A stretch of DNA of 64,000 nt from Streptomyces scopuliridis RB72 (lineage in GTDB: Bacteria > Actinomycetota > Actinomycetes > Streptomycetales > Streptomycetaceae): positions 496,001 to 560,000 of the forward strand of contig NZ_JOEI01000005.1 in NCBI RefSeq assembly GCF_000718095.1, given 5' to 3'. The notes under the pieces were generated by a model. It had not been told where the DNA came from. It saw only the letters and a list, made by a program, of their open reading frames with translations, and did no database searches. The translations under genes and the position numbers were made by a program. Below, in pieces: positions 25,189 through 34,818 of the stretch. The first letter of the stretch is position 1; each line of letters starts with the position of its first letter.

Positions 25189-27543
25189 ATGACTCCCACC
25201 GCGACCTATCGGCTCCAGCTCCAGCCGGACTTCCCGTTCTCGGCCGCCGCCAAGGCCGTCCCGTATCTCGCCGCGCTCGGGGTCTCGCATCTGCATCTGT
25301 CGCCGGTCCTGGAGGCCGTACCGGGCTCGACGCACGGCTATGACGTGGTCGACCACTCCACCGTACGGGCCGAGCTGGGCGGCGAGGAGGGGCTGCGGCG
25401 GCTGGCCGGCCGGGCCCGTGAGCACGGCCTCGGGATCGTCCTCGACATCGTGCCCAACCACATGGCCGCCGAGCCCCGGCACAATAAGGCGCTCTGGGAG
25501 GTGCTGCGCGAGGGCCGGAACTCCCCGTACGCCCGCTGGTTCGACATCGACTGGGCCGCGGGCGACGGCAAGCTGCTGCTGCCGGTGCTGGCCGGGCCGA
25601 TCGGCGAGGAGCTGGACGCCGGCGGGCTGAGCGTCGAGGACGGGGTGCTCCACCACGGCGACCAGCGCTTCCCGCTCGCTCCCGGCAGCGAACACCTGGG
25701 GCTGCCCGAGCTGCTCGACGCCCAGCACTACCGGCTCGCCTGGTGGCGGCTGGCCCGTACCGAGCTCAACTACCGCCGCTTCTTCACCATCTCCGAGCTG
25801 ATCGGCCTCCGGGTGGAGGACCCGGAGGTGTTCGCCGCCACCCACGCCAAGATCATCGAACTGGTACGGGACGGCGTCGTCCAGGGGCTGCGTATCGACC
25901 ACCCGGACGGTCTCGCCGACCCGGAGGAGTATCTGCGCCGGCTGCACGAGGCGACGGCCGGGCAGTGCTGGACGGTCGTGGAGAAGATCCTCGCCGACGA
26001 CGAGGTGCTGCCCGCGGGCTGGCCGGTCGCCGGCACCACCGGCTATGACGCGCTGCGCCATATCGACGGCGTGTTCACGGACCCGGTGGGCGCCGAGGCG
26101 CTGGAGATGCGCTACCGCGATGTCGCCGCGCCCGTCGGGGACCGGGGCGGCTACTGGGAGGGGACGGTGCGCCGGGCCGCGTACAAGGTCGTCTTCCATG
26201 AACTGGCCGCCGAGATCTCCACCCTGGTCCGTACGGCGCAGCGCGTCTGCGCCGCCGACCCCGCGCTGCGCGACCACGCGCCCTGGGCGCTGCGCGCCGC
26301 GATCCGCGAGCTGCTGGTACGGGTCCCCGTCTACCGCCCCTACACGACGGCGGGCGGACCCTGCCCCGAGGCGGCCGAGGCGGCGGTCTCGGCGGAGTCG
26401 GCACGGCAGGCGAAGACGGTCTTCCCGGTGGAGCGGGAGGCGACGGCCGTGGACGTGGTGCGGGAGCTGGCCCTCGGCAGGCTCGGTACGGGCCCGGACC
26501 ATACGGCCTTCTGCGCGCGCTTCGCCCAGACCGCGTCCGCGCTGCGCGCCAAGTCGGTGGAGGACACGGCGTTCTACCGCTATGTGCCGCTGATCTCCGC
26601 GAACGAGGTGGGCGGCGATCCGGGCAGTCCCGCGGTGAGCCCCGAGCGGTTCCACGCGTACTGCGCCCGGCTGGCGCGCGACTGGCCGGCCACCGGCACC
26701 GTACTGACCACGCACGACACCAAGCGCAGCGCGGACGTCCGGGCGGGGATCGCCGTCCTGTCCGAGTGCCCCGAGCGCTGGGACGAGCTGCTGGAGGAGC
26801 TGGCGGGGGCCGTCCCGATGCCCGCGCCGGATCCGCAGGTGGCCTGGCAGGCATGGCAGACGGCGGTGGGCTTCACCCCGGCCGCCGAGGGCATCCTCCC
26901 GGAGGGCTCGCGGATGGTGCCCGCGCTGCTGAAGTCCGTACGGGAAGCCGGGCTGCACACGAGCTGGACGGAGGCGGAGCCGCTGTACGAGCAGGCGGTG
27001 GCAGCGTTCGTGGAGGCCGGTCCCGCCGGTCCCGCGCGGCGTACGGTCGCGGCGCTCAGCAGCGCGCTGGCGCCGTACGCGCGGGCCAGTGCGCTGGGCG
27101 CGGCGCTGGTGCAGCTGACCATGCCGGGGGTGCCCGATCTCTATCAGGGCACGGAGCGCGCGTACTTCGCGCTGGTGGACCCGGACAACAGGCGGCCGTT
27201 CAGGACCGGGCCGCCGGACGACAAGACGGTGATCACGACGGCGGCGCTCCGGCTGCGCGGTGAACGGCCCGAGCTCTTCGGCGAGTCGGGTACGTACACC
27301 CCGCTGCCCGCGGCCGGTCCCGCCTCCTCGCACTGCCTGGCCTTCGTCAGGTCGGGGCGCGTGATCACGCTAACCACCCGGCTGCCGTACGGACTTGAGC
27401 GCTCGGGAGGGTGGCGCTCCACGGAACTGGCGCTGCCGCCCGGCCGCTGGCGGGATGTGCTGACGGGGCGTGAGGTGTCGGGCGCGCCGCGGCTCACGGA
27501 GCTGCTCGACCAGTTCCCGGTGGCGCTGCTGACGGCCGACTGA
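25189..27543 (+). CDS. treY: Maltooligosyl trehalose synthase (GH13_26)
   Basis: 784-aa intramolecular transglycosidase that converts the reducing end of maltodextrins to a trehalose unit. The N-terminus TATYRLQLQPDFPFSAAAKAVPYLAALGVSHLHLSPVL is diagnostic. GH13 regions are DIVPNHMA (86-93), LRIDHPDGLADP (nucleophile region near 236) and VEKIL (E265), with TTHDTKRS late in the barrel. Start ATG 25189 is chosen by homology; the upstream open frame is the GNAT shadow. It works between GlgX and TreZ. Confidence 0.95.
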   Translation: MTPTATYRLQLQPDFPFSAAAKAVPYLAALGVSHLHLSPVLEAVPGSTHGYDVVDHSTVRAELGGEEGLRRLAGRAREHGLGIVLDIVPNHMAAEPRHNKALWEVLREGRNSPYARWFDIDWAAGDGKLLLPVLAGPIGEELDAGGLSVEDGVLHHGDQRFPLAPGSEHLGLPELLDAQHYRLAWWRLARTELNYRRFFTISELIGLRVEDPEVFAATHAKIIELVRDGVVQGLRIDHPDGLADPEEYLRRLHEATAGQCWTVVEKILADDEVLPAGWPVAGTTGYDALRHIDGVFTDPVGAEALEMRYRDVAAPVGDRGGYWEGTVRRAAYKVVFHELAAEISTLVRTAQRVCAADPALRDHAPWALRAAIRELLVRVPVYRPYTTAGGPCPEAAEAAVSAESARQAKTVFPVEREATAVDVVRELALGRLGTGPDHTAFCARFAQTASALRAKSVEDTAFYRYVPLISANEVGGDPGSPAVSPERFHAYCARLARDWPATGTVLTTHDTKRSADVRAGIAVLSECPERWDELLEELAGAVPMPAPDPQVAWQAWQTAVGFTPAAEGILPEGSRMVPALLKSVREAGLHTSWTEAEPLYEQAVAAFVEAGPAGPARRTVAALSSALAPYARASALGAALVQLTMPGVPDLYQGTERAYFALVDPDNRRPFRTGPPDDKTVITTAALRLRGERPELFGESGTYTPLPAAGPASSHCLAFVRSGRVITLTTRLPYGLERSGGWRSTELALPPGRWRDVLTGREVSGAPRLTELLDQFPVALLTAD

Positions 27544-27665
27544 CGGGCCGCTGACGGGGCGGCCCCGGCGCGTCCCTTACCGCGTCCTTTACGTACGCGC
27601 CCTTACGTACACGTTCTCACGTACACGAAGCGTTTACAGAGTGGGCCGGCCGCGCTACGTTCCGA

Positions 27666-27683
27666 AATGGGAGCGCTCCCATT
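27666..27683. promoter_or_regulatory. CebR operator (perfect 18-bp palindrome) upstream of the LPMO
   Basis: AATGGGAGCGCTCCCATT is fully palindromic and contains the 14-bp CebR box TGGGAGCGCTCCCA. CebR is the cello-oligosaccharide-responsive LacI-type repressor of cellulose genes in Streptomyces. It lies 42 bases before the LPMO start, so the gene is probably induced by cellobiose or cellotriose. Confidence 0.9.
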
Positions 27684-27725
27684 CACCCATTCGCTTGTCA
27701 TGATCACGTCGAAGGGACTCGCGTG

Positions 27726-28799
27726 ATGAAGCACCCCCCACGGCGGCCGCGGTGGCTGTCGCATCCCCGGAGAGCCGTCCTCCTCGCCCTGCTCGCCGTA
27801 CTCCCCGCCCTGCTGCTGGTCGTCGGCAACAGCGGGACCTCGTCCGCCCATGGCACCCCCATGCAGCCGGCCAGCCGTACGTTCATGTGCTGGAAGGACG
27901 GTCTGAGCAGCACGGGTGAGATCAAACCCATCAACCCCGCCTGCAAGGCCGCCGTCGCCGCGGGCGGCACGACCCCGCTCTACAACTGGTTCTCCGTGCT
28001 GCGCTCCGACGGCGCGGGCCGGACCCAGGGCTTCATCCCCGACGGGCAGTTGTGCAGCGGTGGCAACACCACGTTCACCGGCTTCGACCTGGCCAGGAAC
28101 GACTGGCCGCTGACCCATCTGACCTCGGGAGCGTCGCTCGACTTCTCGTACAACGCCTGGGCGGCGCACCCCGGTTGGTTCCGGGTCTATGTCACCAAGG
28201 ACGGGTTCGACCCCACCAAGACCTTCACCTGGGCCGACCTGGAGTCACAACCCTTCCTGACGGTCGACCACCCGCAGGTCACCGGGCCCGTCGGGACGGT
28301 CGAGGGCGCCTACAAGTGGACCGGCAACCTGCCGGGCGGAAAGTCCGGCCGGCACATCATCTACATGGTGTGGGAGCGCTCGGACAGCAAAGAGACCTTC
28401 TACAGCTGCTCCGACGTGGTCTTCGACGGCGGCAAGGGAGAGGTGACCGGCGTCGGTGACCCCGGGAACCCGACCGACCCGCCCACCGACCCCACGGCCA
28501 CCTGCACCGCCACCCGCGCGACCACCGGCACCTGGACGGGCGGCTACCAGGCGGAGGTCACGGTGAAGAACACCGGCGCCCACCCGATCCTCGGCTGGAT
28601 GGTGGAGTTCACCCTGCCGAGCGGCCAGCGGGTGGACAGCCTCTGGAACGGCAACGCCACCTATGGCGGCCAGGAGGTGATGGTCCATAACGCCGACTGG
28701 AACGGCTCGTTGGCGGCCGGGGCCTCCACCACCTTCAGTTACGTGGCCACCGGAGGACCGCCGGACACCGCGTCCGCATCGCCCTGCTCCGTGCACTGA
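27726..28799 (+). CDS. Secreted AA10 lytic polysaccharide monooxygenase with CBM2
   Basis: 357-aa exported copper enzyme. A basic N-terminus and signal peptide end at SSA before H42-G-T-P-M. H42 becomes the N-terminal histidine of the Cu brace, and H148 (AWAAHPGW) is the second ligand. The catalytic domain is about 42-235, followed by a PTDPPTDP linker and a CBM2 cellulose-binding module (260-357). The architecture fits the cellulose-active AA10 group. GTG 27723 directly before ATG 27726 is an alternative start; GAAGGGA is upstream. It lies downstream of a perfect CebR box. Confidence 0.94.
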   Translation: MKHPPRRPRWLSHPRRAVLLALLAVLPALLLVVGNSGTSSAHGTPMQPASRTFMCWKDGLSSTGEIKPINPACKAAVAAGGTTPLYNWFSVLRSDGAGRTQGFIPDGQLCSGGNTTFTGFDLARNDWPLTHLTSGASLDFSYNAWAAHPGWFRVYVTKDGFDPTKTFTWADLESQPFLTVDHPQVTGPVGTVEGAYKWTGNLPGGKSGRHIIYMVWERSDSKETFYSCSDVVFDGGKGEVTGVGDPGNPTDPPTDPTATCTATRATTGTWTGGYQAEVTVKNTGAHPILGWMVEFTLPSGQRVDSLWNGNATYGGQEVMVHNADWNGSLAAGASTTFSYVATGGPPDTASASPCSVH

Positions 28800-28852
28800 C
28801 CGCGTCGCTCGGGGCACTGACCCACACGGTTCCGTGCGCTGACCCGCGAACC

Positions 28853-28898
28853 ACCCGGCCCGCCGTTCCCCACCCCCACCCGGAACGGCGGGCCGGGT
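28853..28898. terminator. Bidirectional hairpin terminator between LPMO and FHA gene
   Basis: A perfect 17-bp stem (28853-28869 with 28882-28898) and a 12-base C-rich loop. It lies between convergent genes (LPMO stop 28799, FHA protein stop 28921) and can end both transcripts. Confidence 0.85.
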
Positions 28899-28920
28899 CC
28901 TCTGTCTCACTTCCGTCCGC

Positions 28921-29469
28921 TCAGTGCGAGGCGAGCCGAAAGCTCATCGTCCCGAAACTCACCAGATCACCGTCCCGCACCTCGGCCGTCGTGGTCACCC
29001 GCCGGCCGTTGACGGTCGTGCCATTGGTCGAGCCGAGATCGCGCAGGATCCACCGCCCGCCCCGCATGCTCAGTTCGGCGTGCAGCCGCGAGACCGTGTC
29101 ATGGCTGAGCCGCAGCCCGTTGACCGGATCGCGGCCGATCCGCAGCGGATACGCGCCGGGATGGGGCAGCAGCAGCTTCGGCAGCCGCTCCGCCTGCCAG
29201 GCCCTGCGCAGCCGCTGCGAGAACGCGGATATCCGGCCCACCGTGCCGAACACCCTCCGGGACCAAGGGCCTTCGGATTCCAGATCCGCGGTGAGCAGCT
29301 TCAGCTCTTCGGCCCGGCGCGCGGCCAGCGCCAGATCCATCCGGCGCAGGAAGGTGTCGTGCGACAGCTTGCCCTGCGCGGCGCCTTCCCGGAGTACCGC
29401 GAGGACACGGTCGCGCTCGGCGTCGGAGAGCCGCGCGGGATACGTGTGGAACTCGAAGGAGGACGTCAC
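28921..29469 (-). CDS. DUF1707 and FHA domain protein
   Basis: 182 aa. The N-terminal DUF1707 segment (PARLSDAERDRVLAVLREGAAQGKLSHDTFLRRMDLALAARRAEEL) is followed by a basic linker and an FHA domain (about 105-180). The FHA domain has the phosphothreonine-binding elements IGRDP, SRLHAEL and LGSTNGTTVNG. It probably reads Ser/Thr kinase signals and may attach to the membrane. Start GTG 29469. No kinase is adjacent. Confidence 0.9.
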   Translation of the reverse strand: MTSSFEFHTYPARLSDAERDRVLAVLREGAAQGKLSHDTFLRRMDLALAARRAEELKLLTADLESEGPWSRRVFGTVGRISAFSQRLRRAWQAERLPKLLLPHPGAYPLRIGRDPVNGLRLSHDTVSRLHAELSMRGGRWILRDLGSTNGTTVNGRRVTTTAEVRDGDLVSFGTMSFRLASH

Positions 29470-29629
29470 AGATGTGATTGTCCTTCCGACGTATGTGAGG
29501 TGTCCAGACGGTCAGGGGTTCCCGCCGCTTCCACCGCGCCACCGCGGGTGCCCGCCCCGTTCGCCCGTCGCCGCGCCTCGCGCCGTCTCGCTTGTCACGA
29601 CGGAATTTGTCACCGTGTGGAGGAGACGA

Positions 29630-31453
29630 GTGGACAGTGCCGACGACGAGGGGGAACCACCCGTGCGGTTCGAGGTGTGGGCGCCGCAGGCGCAGGACGG
29701 GATCGTACTCCAGCTGGCGGACGGCGGGGACGACCGGGACGGCGGGAACGGCGCGGACGGCGCGCGCGCCGGACTGCCCATGGAGCGCGATCCGGAGCGG
29801 GCGGGCTGGTGGACCGCCGAGGCGCCCGCCGCCGACGGTACGCGGTACGGCTTCGCGCTCGACGGCGGGCCCGTACTGCCCGATCCGCGCTCCCGCCGCC
29901 AGCCGGACGGCCCCGACGGCCCGAGCGCCGTCGTCGACCAGACGGCGTACGCGTGGCACACGCCGTGGCAGGGCCGTGCTCTGCCCGGCGCGGTCCTGTA
30001 CGAGCTGCACATCGGCACGTTTACCCGCGAGGGCACCTTCGACGCGGCGGCCGAGCAGCTCGCTCCGCTGGCCGAACTGGGGATCACCCACGTCGAGCTG
30101 ATGCCGGTGTGCCCCTTCCCCGGGACCCACGGGTGGGGGTACGAGGGCGTCTCGCTGTGGGCGGTCCATGAGCCGTACGGCGGCCCCGCGGGGCTCAAGC
30201 GCTTTGTGGACGCGGCACACCGGCTGGGCCTGGGCGTGGTGCTCGATGTGGTGCACAACCATCTCGGCCCGGCCGGCAACTATCTGCCGCGCTTCGGCCC
30301 GTACTTCACCGACACGCACCACACGCCATGGGGCGCCGCCGTCAATCTGGACGCCCCGGGGTCGGACGAGGTGCGCGCGTATCTGCTGGGCAGTGCCCTC
30401 GCCTGGCTGCGGGACTTCCGGCTCGACGGGCTGCGGCTCGACGCCGTGCACGCGCTCGCCGACCAGCGCGCGCTGACCTTCCTCGAAGAGCTGTCGACGG
30501 CCGTCGACGCGCTCTCCGCCGAGCTGGGGCGGCCGCTCTTCCTGATCGCCGAGTCCGACCTCGGCGACCCGCGCACCACCACCCCGCGCGCGGCGGGCGG
30601 CCTGGGGCTGCACGCCCAGTGGAACGACGATTTCCATCACGCGCTGCACACGGCGCTCACCGGTGAATCCCAGGGCTACTACGCCGACTTCGCGCGCGCG
30701 CCGCTCGCCGCGCTGGCCAAGACGCTCACCCGCGTCTTCTTCCACGACGGTACGTATTCGAGCTTCCGGGGCCGGACGCACGGCCGCCCCGTCGACCGTA
30801 CGAGAACGCCCGCTCACCGCTTCCTCGGCTACGCCCAGACCCATGACCAGATCGGCAACCGCGCGCTGGGCGACCGGCTCTCCGCCACCCTCTCCCCCGG
30901 GCTGCTCGCCTGCGCCGCCACACTCGTCCTGACGGGTCCGCACACCCCGATGCTCTTCATGGGCGAGGAGTGGGGCGCGACCACCCCCTGGCAGTTCTTC
31001 ACCGACCACCCCGACCCGGTGCTCGCCGAGGCCGTACGCACCGGCAGGCGCCGGGAGTTCGCGGCGCACGGCTGGGCGGCGGAGGACATCCCCGACCCGC
31101 AGGACCCGGCGACGCGGGAGCGCTCCTGTCTGGACCGCTCCGAGGCCGGGAAGGAGCCGCACGCGCGCCTGCTGGCCTGGTACCGCGAACTGATCGCCCT
31201 TCGGCACACCCATCCGGATCTCTCCGATCCGGATCTGGCGGCGGTCCGGGTGGCGTACGACGAGGAGGCACGCTGGCTCGCGTACCGGAGGGGGGATCTG
31301 CGGGTCGCGGTGAATCTCTCCGGAGAGCCCGCGGAGATCCCACTCGGCGACGCGGGCCGGGTCCTGGCCTCCTGGCAGCCGACCGAGCCGCTGGGCCCCG
31401 ACGGCGTGCTGCGCCTGCCGCCGGAGTCGTGCGTGGTCCTGGCGGACGGCTGA
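29630..31453 (+). CDS. treZ: Maltooligosyl trehalose trehalohydrolase (GH13_10)
   Basis: 607-aa enzyme that cuts free trehalose from maltooligosyl trehalose. A CBM48-like N-terminus (FEVWAPQAQDGIVLQLAD) carries an Asp/Gly-rich insertion (about 28-42). The barrel motifs are VVLDVVHNHLGPAGNY, LRLDAVHAL (nucleophile Asp), LIAESDLGDP (acid/base Glu) and TTTP...HDQIGNRALGDRL. GTG 29630 follows GTGGAGGAGACGA, a strong ribosome site. It completes the TreX-TreY-TreZ route, but two unrelated genes separate it from treY. Confidence 0.95.
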   Translation: MDSADDEGEPPVRFEVWAPQAQDGIVLQLADGGDDRDGGNGADGARAGLPMERDPERAGWWTAEAPAADGTRYGFALDGGPVLPDPRSRRQPDGPDGPSAVVDQTAYAWHTPWQGRALPGAVLYELHIGTFTREGTFDAAAEQLAPLAELGITHVELMPVCPFPGTHGWGYEGVSLWAVHEPYGGPAGLKRFVDAAHRLGLGVVLDVVHNHLGPAGNYLPRFGPYFTDTHHTPWGAAVNLDAPGSDEVRAYLLGSALAWLRDFRLDGLRLDAVHALADQRALTFLEELSTAVDALSAELGRPLFLIAESDLGDPRTTTPRAAGGLGLHAQWNDDFHHALHTALTGESQGYYADFARAPLAALAKTLTRVFFHDGTYSSFRGRTHGRPVDRTRTPAHRFLGYAQTHDQIGNRALGDRLSATLSPGLLACAATLVLTGPHTPMLFMGEEWGATTPWQFFTDHPDPVLAEAVRTGRRREFAAHGWAAEDIPDPQDPATRERSCLDRSEAGKEPHARLLAWYRELIALRHTHPDLSDPDLAAVRVAYDEEARWLAYRRGDLRVAVNLSGEPAEIPLGDAGRVLASWQPTEPLGPDGVLRLPPESCVVLADG

Positions 31454-31535
31454 TCCCGGCTCGGGCGCCGCGAGGCCCACAGCGGGCCCGCGGCGGCGGG
31501 CCACGCCAGAACCTCGGGGACCCGCCCCGGGGCCG

Positions 31536-32456
31536 TCAGGGGCGGGTGACGTCGAGTACGGCCTTTCCCCGGACGCGGCGGCCGAGCAGCGCCTCCGCCG
31601 CCTCCGCCGCGCGTTCCCAGGGGCCGCGCCAGCCGATCTGCGGGTCCAGCAGGCCCTGGTCCAGGAGGCCCACCAGATACGCCAGATCGGCCCCGAACGG
31701 CGACTCCACGGTGAAGACCTCGATCCGCCGCCGTCCGCCGCGCAGCCGCTCCTCCTCGAAGTCGATGACGGTCGGCCGGCGGGACGCCTTGCCGATGGCC
31801 TGGACGGAGCCGCCCGGCTCAACCTGCGAGAAAGCCACGGCGAGTTGGGCGCCGCCCACGCTGTCCAGCGCACCGAAGACGGGTGCCGTGACGTTCTCCG
31901 GACCGATGACGACCTCCTCCGCGCCCAGTTCACGCAGCCCTTCGCCACGGGCCGGGCTCCCCACCGAGGCCACGACCCGCGCGCCCGCGAGCGCGGCCAG
32001 CTGCACCGCGTAGCGCCCGACGCCACCCGACGCGCCGGTGATCAGCACCCGGCGGCCCACCACGCCCCCGAGGCGCCGCAGCGCCTGGAGCGCGGTGACG
32101 CCCGCGACGGGCAGGGCGCTCGCGGCGCCGAGGTCCACCGCGTCCGGCACGACCGCCAGCTCGCCGGTCTCCACCGCACGGAGCGCGGCCCAGGCCCCCG
32201 TCCAGCCGAAGGTCACCACGCGCTCCCCCGCCGACGGCCCGGAACCATCGGCGGCGGCCCGTACGACGACGCCCGCCGCGTCCCAGCCGGACACCTGACC
32301 GGGGCTCAGCACCCCTTCCCGGTAAGCGATTTCGCCGAAGTTGAACGAGACCGCGTGGACCTCGACCAACGCCTGCGATTCCGCCGGCACCGGATCCGGG
32401 GCCTCCCCGATGCGGAAACCCTGGGGTGCCTCGGGGTCGTACAGGAGCGCTCGCAT
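31536..32456 (-). CDS. Zinc-type alcohol dehydrogenase family oxidoreductase (quinone oxidoreductase-like)
   Basis: 306-aa MDR enzyme. The catalytic GroES-like half (MRALLYDPEAPQGFRIGEAPDP; VSGWDAAGVVV) lacks the structural zinc loop. The nucleotide-binding half has the NADPH motif VLITGASGGVGRYAVQLAALAGARV. It probably reduces quinones or enones. The substrate is not predicted. The peptidase gene lies about 100 bases upstream on the same strand. Confidence 0.9.
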   Translation of the reverse strand: MRALLYDPEAPQGFRIGEAPDPVPAESQALVEVHAVSFNFGEIAYREGVLSPGQVSGWDAAGVVVRAAADGSGPSAGERVVTFGWTGAWAALRAVETGELAVVPDAVDLGAASALPVAGVTALQALRRLGGVVGRRVLITGASGGVGRYAVQLAALAGARVVASVGSPARGEGLRELGAEEVVIGPENVTAPVFGALDSVGGAQLAVAFSQVEPGGSVQAIGKASRRPTVIDFEEERLRGGRRRIEVFTVESPFGADLAYLVGLLDQGLLDPQIGWRGPWERAAEAAEALLGRRVRGKAVLDVTRP

Positions 32457-32559
32457 GTCCGTTCCATCCCTTTCGATCGCCGCGCCGATACGCGGTCCCT
32501 CTCCCGACAACGCGTGGCGCTCGTGGAGGATGCGCGGGGCAGGGCAAGGCGGGGCAGGA

Positions 32560-33690
32560 CTACTCGACGATCGCCATCTCGTGCGGGGTGTTGTTGAGGC
32601 GCCGGCCGCCGTCCTCCGTGACCGTGACGATGTCCTCGATCCGCACCCCGAAGCGCCCCGGCAGATAGACACCGGGCTCGACCGAGAAGCACATGCCCGG
32701 CACCAACGGACGCTCCTCGCCCTCGATCATGTACGGCGGCTCATGGGTGGTGACCCCGATGCCATGGCCAGTGCGGTGGATGAAGTACTCGCCGTACCCC
32801 GCCCCGGAGATGACCGCGCGGGCCGCCCGGTCGACGTCCTGGCAGGCGGCTCCGGGCCGGACCGCTTCGAACCCGGCCTGCTGTGCCTCGCGTACGAGAT
32901 CGTGGACGCGCCGCTCCTCGGCGCCGGGCTCGCCGACATGGACGGTACGGGTCGTGTCGGAGCCGTAGCCGTATTTGAGGCCGCCGAAGTCGAGGACGAC
33001 CATGTCGCCGTGGACGATGACGCGGTCATCGGCCTCGTGGTGCGGATCGGCGCCGTTCGGGCCCGAGCCGACCACGGTGAAGTCCACCTGGGAATGGCCG
33101 TGTTCGAGAAGGAGCGCGGCGAGGTCGGCGGCCACGTCCGTCTCCCTGCGTCCGGCGAAGCGGACCTTCAGGATGTCGCCGTACGCGGCGTCGGCCGCCG
33201 CGCCCGCCGCCGCGAGCCGGGACAGCTCCCGCGCGTCCTTGACGGCGCGCAGCATCGGCAGCGCTTCGGTGAGCGCCACGTACGAGGTGCCGGGCAACGC
33301 CTGTTGCAGCCCGAGCAGATGCATCGCCCAGGCGTTGTCGCTGACGCCGAACCGCCCGGCGGGGTCGAGCAGCGGGGCCGTCACCGCGTACGGATCCTTG
33401 CCGTCCGTCCAGTCGCGCAGGGTGAGCGCCGGGGCGCCGGGGGCCCGCGCCGCGTCCGGCGCCTCCAGCGTGGGCACCACGAGCACCGGGTCCTGGCCCG
33501 CCGCGACGACGAGCATCGTGAGCCGCTCGGTGTCGGCGGTCGGCCGGTAGCCGGTGAGATACGTCAGATCCGGGCCCGGCGCGATCAGCACACCCGCCAG
33601 CCCGGCCTCGGCGGCGGACCCGGCCGCGCGGGCCATCCTGGCGCGGTAGTCGTCAGCGGTGAAAGGCGGGGGCGGGGCGGGGGCGGGCAT
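32560..33690 (-). CDS. M24 family metallopeptidase (Xaa-Pro aminopeptidase/prolidase type)
   Basis: 376 aa. The N-terminal creatinase-like domain (residues 1-130) precedes a pita-bread catalytic domain with all five metal ligands: the two Asp in VVLDFGG and YGSDTTRTV, the His in HRTGHGIG, and Glu in FSVEPGVY and RIEDIVTV. It releases N-terminal residues ahead of proline or cleaves X-Pro dipeptides in the cytoplasm. The start is ATG 33690 and the N-terminus is Pro-rich. Complete. Confidence 0.94.
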   Translation of the reverse strand: MPAPAPPPPFTADDYRARMARAAGSAAEAGLAGVLIAPGPDLTYLTGYRPTADTERLTMLVVAAGQDPVLVVPTLEAPDAARAPGAPALTLRDWTDGKDPYAVTAPLLDPAGRFGVSDNAWAMHLLGLQQALPGTSYVALTEALPMLRAVKDARELSRLAAAGAAADAAYGDILKVRFAGRRETDVAADLAALLLEHGHSQVDFTVVGSGPNGADPHHEADDRVIVHGDMVVLDFGGLKYGYGSDTTRTVHVGEPGAEERRVHDLVREAQQAGFEAVRPGAACQDVDRAARAVISGAGYGEYFIHRTGHGIGVTTHEPPYMIEGEERPLVPGMCFSVEPGVYLPGRFGVRIEDIVTVTEDGGRRLNNTPHEMAIVE

Positions 33691-33737
33691 GGGTGCTCCT
33701 TCTCGATCTCGATCTCTCGCGGACCGGGATGTCGTCC

Positions 33738-34694
33738 TCAGATGTCATCCGGCGACTCCTGGCGGGCCAGCCGTTCCAGCAGCTCGTGGAAGTCGTCGCC
33801 GACGACGATCCGCAGCCCCTCGCCGTCCCTGGCGCTCAGCTGCGTGAGCGCCCCGGCGCGCCACCAGTAGACGTACGGGCTGACCGCCCCCGGGGCGTCC
33901 TCGTACCCGGAGGCGGCGAACGCGGTCATGGCGGTGAGGGTCGGGATGATGGAGGTGTCGTGGATGACATGGAAGGCGAGCTGGTGCCGGAAGGGCATCG
34001 CGACCAGCGCGCCGTCCGGCGGGATCGGCCGGCCGGTGACTTTCCGTACGACCGCGTCCAGGGACAGGACCCGGCTGGCCGTGTAGAACGAGTCGCCGAG
34101 GAGCACCTCGAAGCGCGTCCCGTCGGAGTCCTTGACGGTCTCGTGCCCCTCGATCGGCAGCTCCTGGAGATTGCTCAGGGCCCGCTCACGGAGGTGCTGG
34201 AGCCGGCCGAGCGGCTCCAGGGCCTCGTCGGTGAGCATCATGACGCTCTCGGGGAGATCGAGGGCGAGCACTTCGTACAGCCCGGGGGCGACGGAGCGCG
34301 CGTAGCCGAAGGTCTGCGGGTCGAGGCCGTCCTCGCTGATCACCCGGGGGTAGAGCTGGGCCCGGATCTGCTCGGGCGGCAGCGTGTCCAGCGCGGACGG
34401 GGAGTCCATGGTGCGCAGCACCATCCCCGCGTGCCGCCGGGCCAGATCGCCCCAGACGCGGGGGCCGCGCTCGTCGTGGTGGCAGACGGCGGCGAGATTG
34501 CTTAGGCCGAACTGACGGCCGGAGCTGTCGGTCACCTGGTCCGCGTAGAGGGTGACCTCAAGGCCGTGCTCGGCGAAGGCCTCCCGGACCTGGCTGCGGA
34601 ACCGCGCGGCCTCGTCGACCGAGAAGAAGGGGAACGCGAGGTCCCGGGGCGCGTCGCGGCTGTCGCGCTTCGGCCCTCGTCGGAACAGCCCCAC
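33738..34694 (-). CDS. Conserved actinobacterial protein, DUF1444/YtpQ-like
   Basis: 318 aa, beginning MGLFRRGPKRDSR. GTG 34694 has AGGAGG six bases upstream. The middle and C-terminal parts (YPRVISEDGLDPQTFGYARSVAPGLYEVLALDLPESVMML; FEVLLGDSFYTASRVLSLDAVV) resemble the DUF1444/YtpQ family, in which the pattern Y-P-x-I, L-x-x-D-L and an S-R near the end recur. That link is by eye only. Function is unknown. No membrane segment is visible, so it is likely cytoplasmic. Confidence 0.8.
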   Translation of the reverse strand: MGLFRRGPKRDSRDAPRDLAFPFFSVDEAARFRSQVREAFAEHGLEVTLYADQVTDSSGRQFGLSNLAAVCHHDERGPRVWGDLARRHAGMVLRTMDSPSALDTLPPEQIRAQLYPRVISEDGLDPQTFGYARSVAPGLYEVLALDLPESVMMLTDEALEPLGRLQHLRERALSNLQELPIEGHETVKDSDGTRFEVLLGDSFYTASRVLSLDAVVRKVTGRPIPPDGALVAMPFRHQLAFHVIHDTSIIPTLTAMTAFAASGYEDAPGAVSPYVYWWRAGALTQLSARDGEGLRIVVGDDFHELLERLARQESPDDI

Positions 34695-34818
34695 ACCATC
34701 GCCTCCTGCCCGATCGTCCGGTGATCGCCCGTCCCGGTGATCGCCCAACCTCTGATGCTAGTCGCAGGGGGTGACAGCGTGGCGGGCCGCACCCTGTCAC
34801 GTCTGCTCCCGCGCGGTC

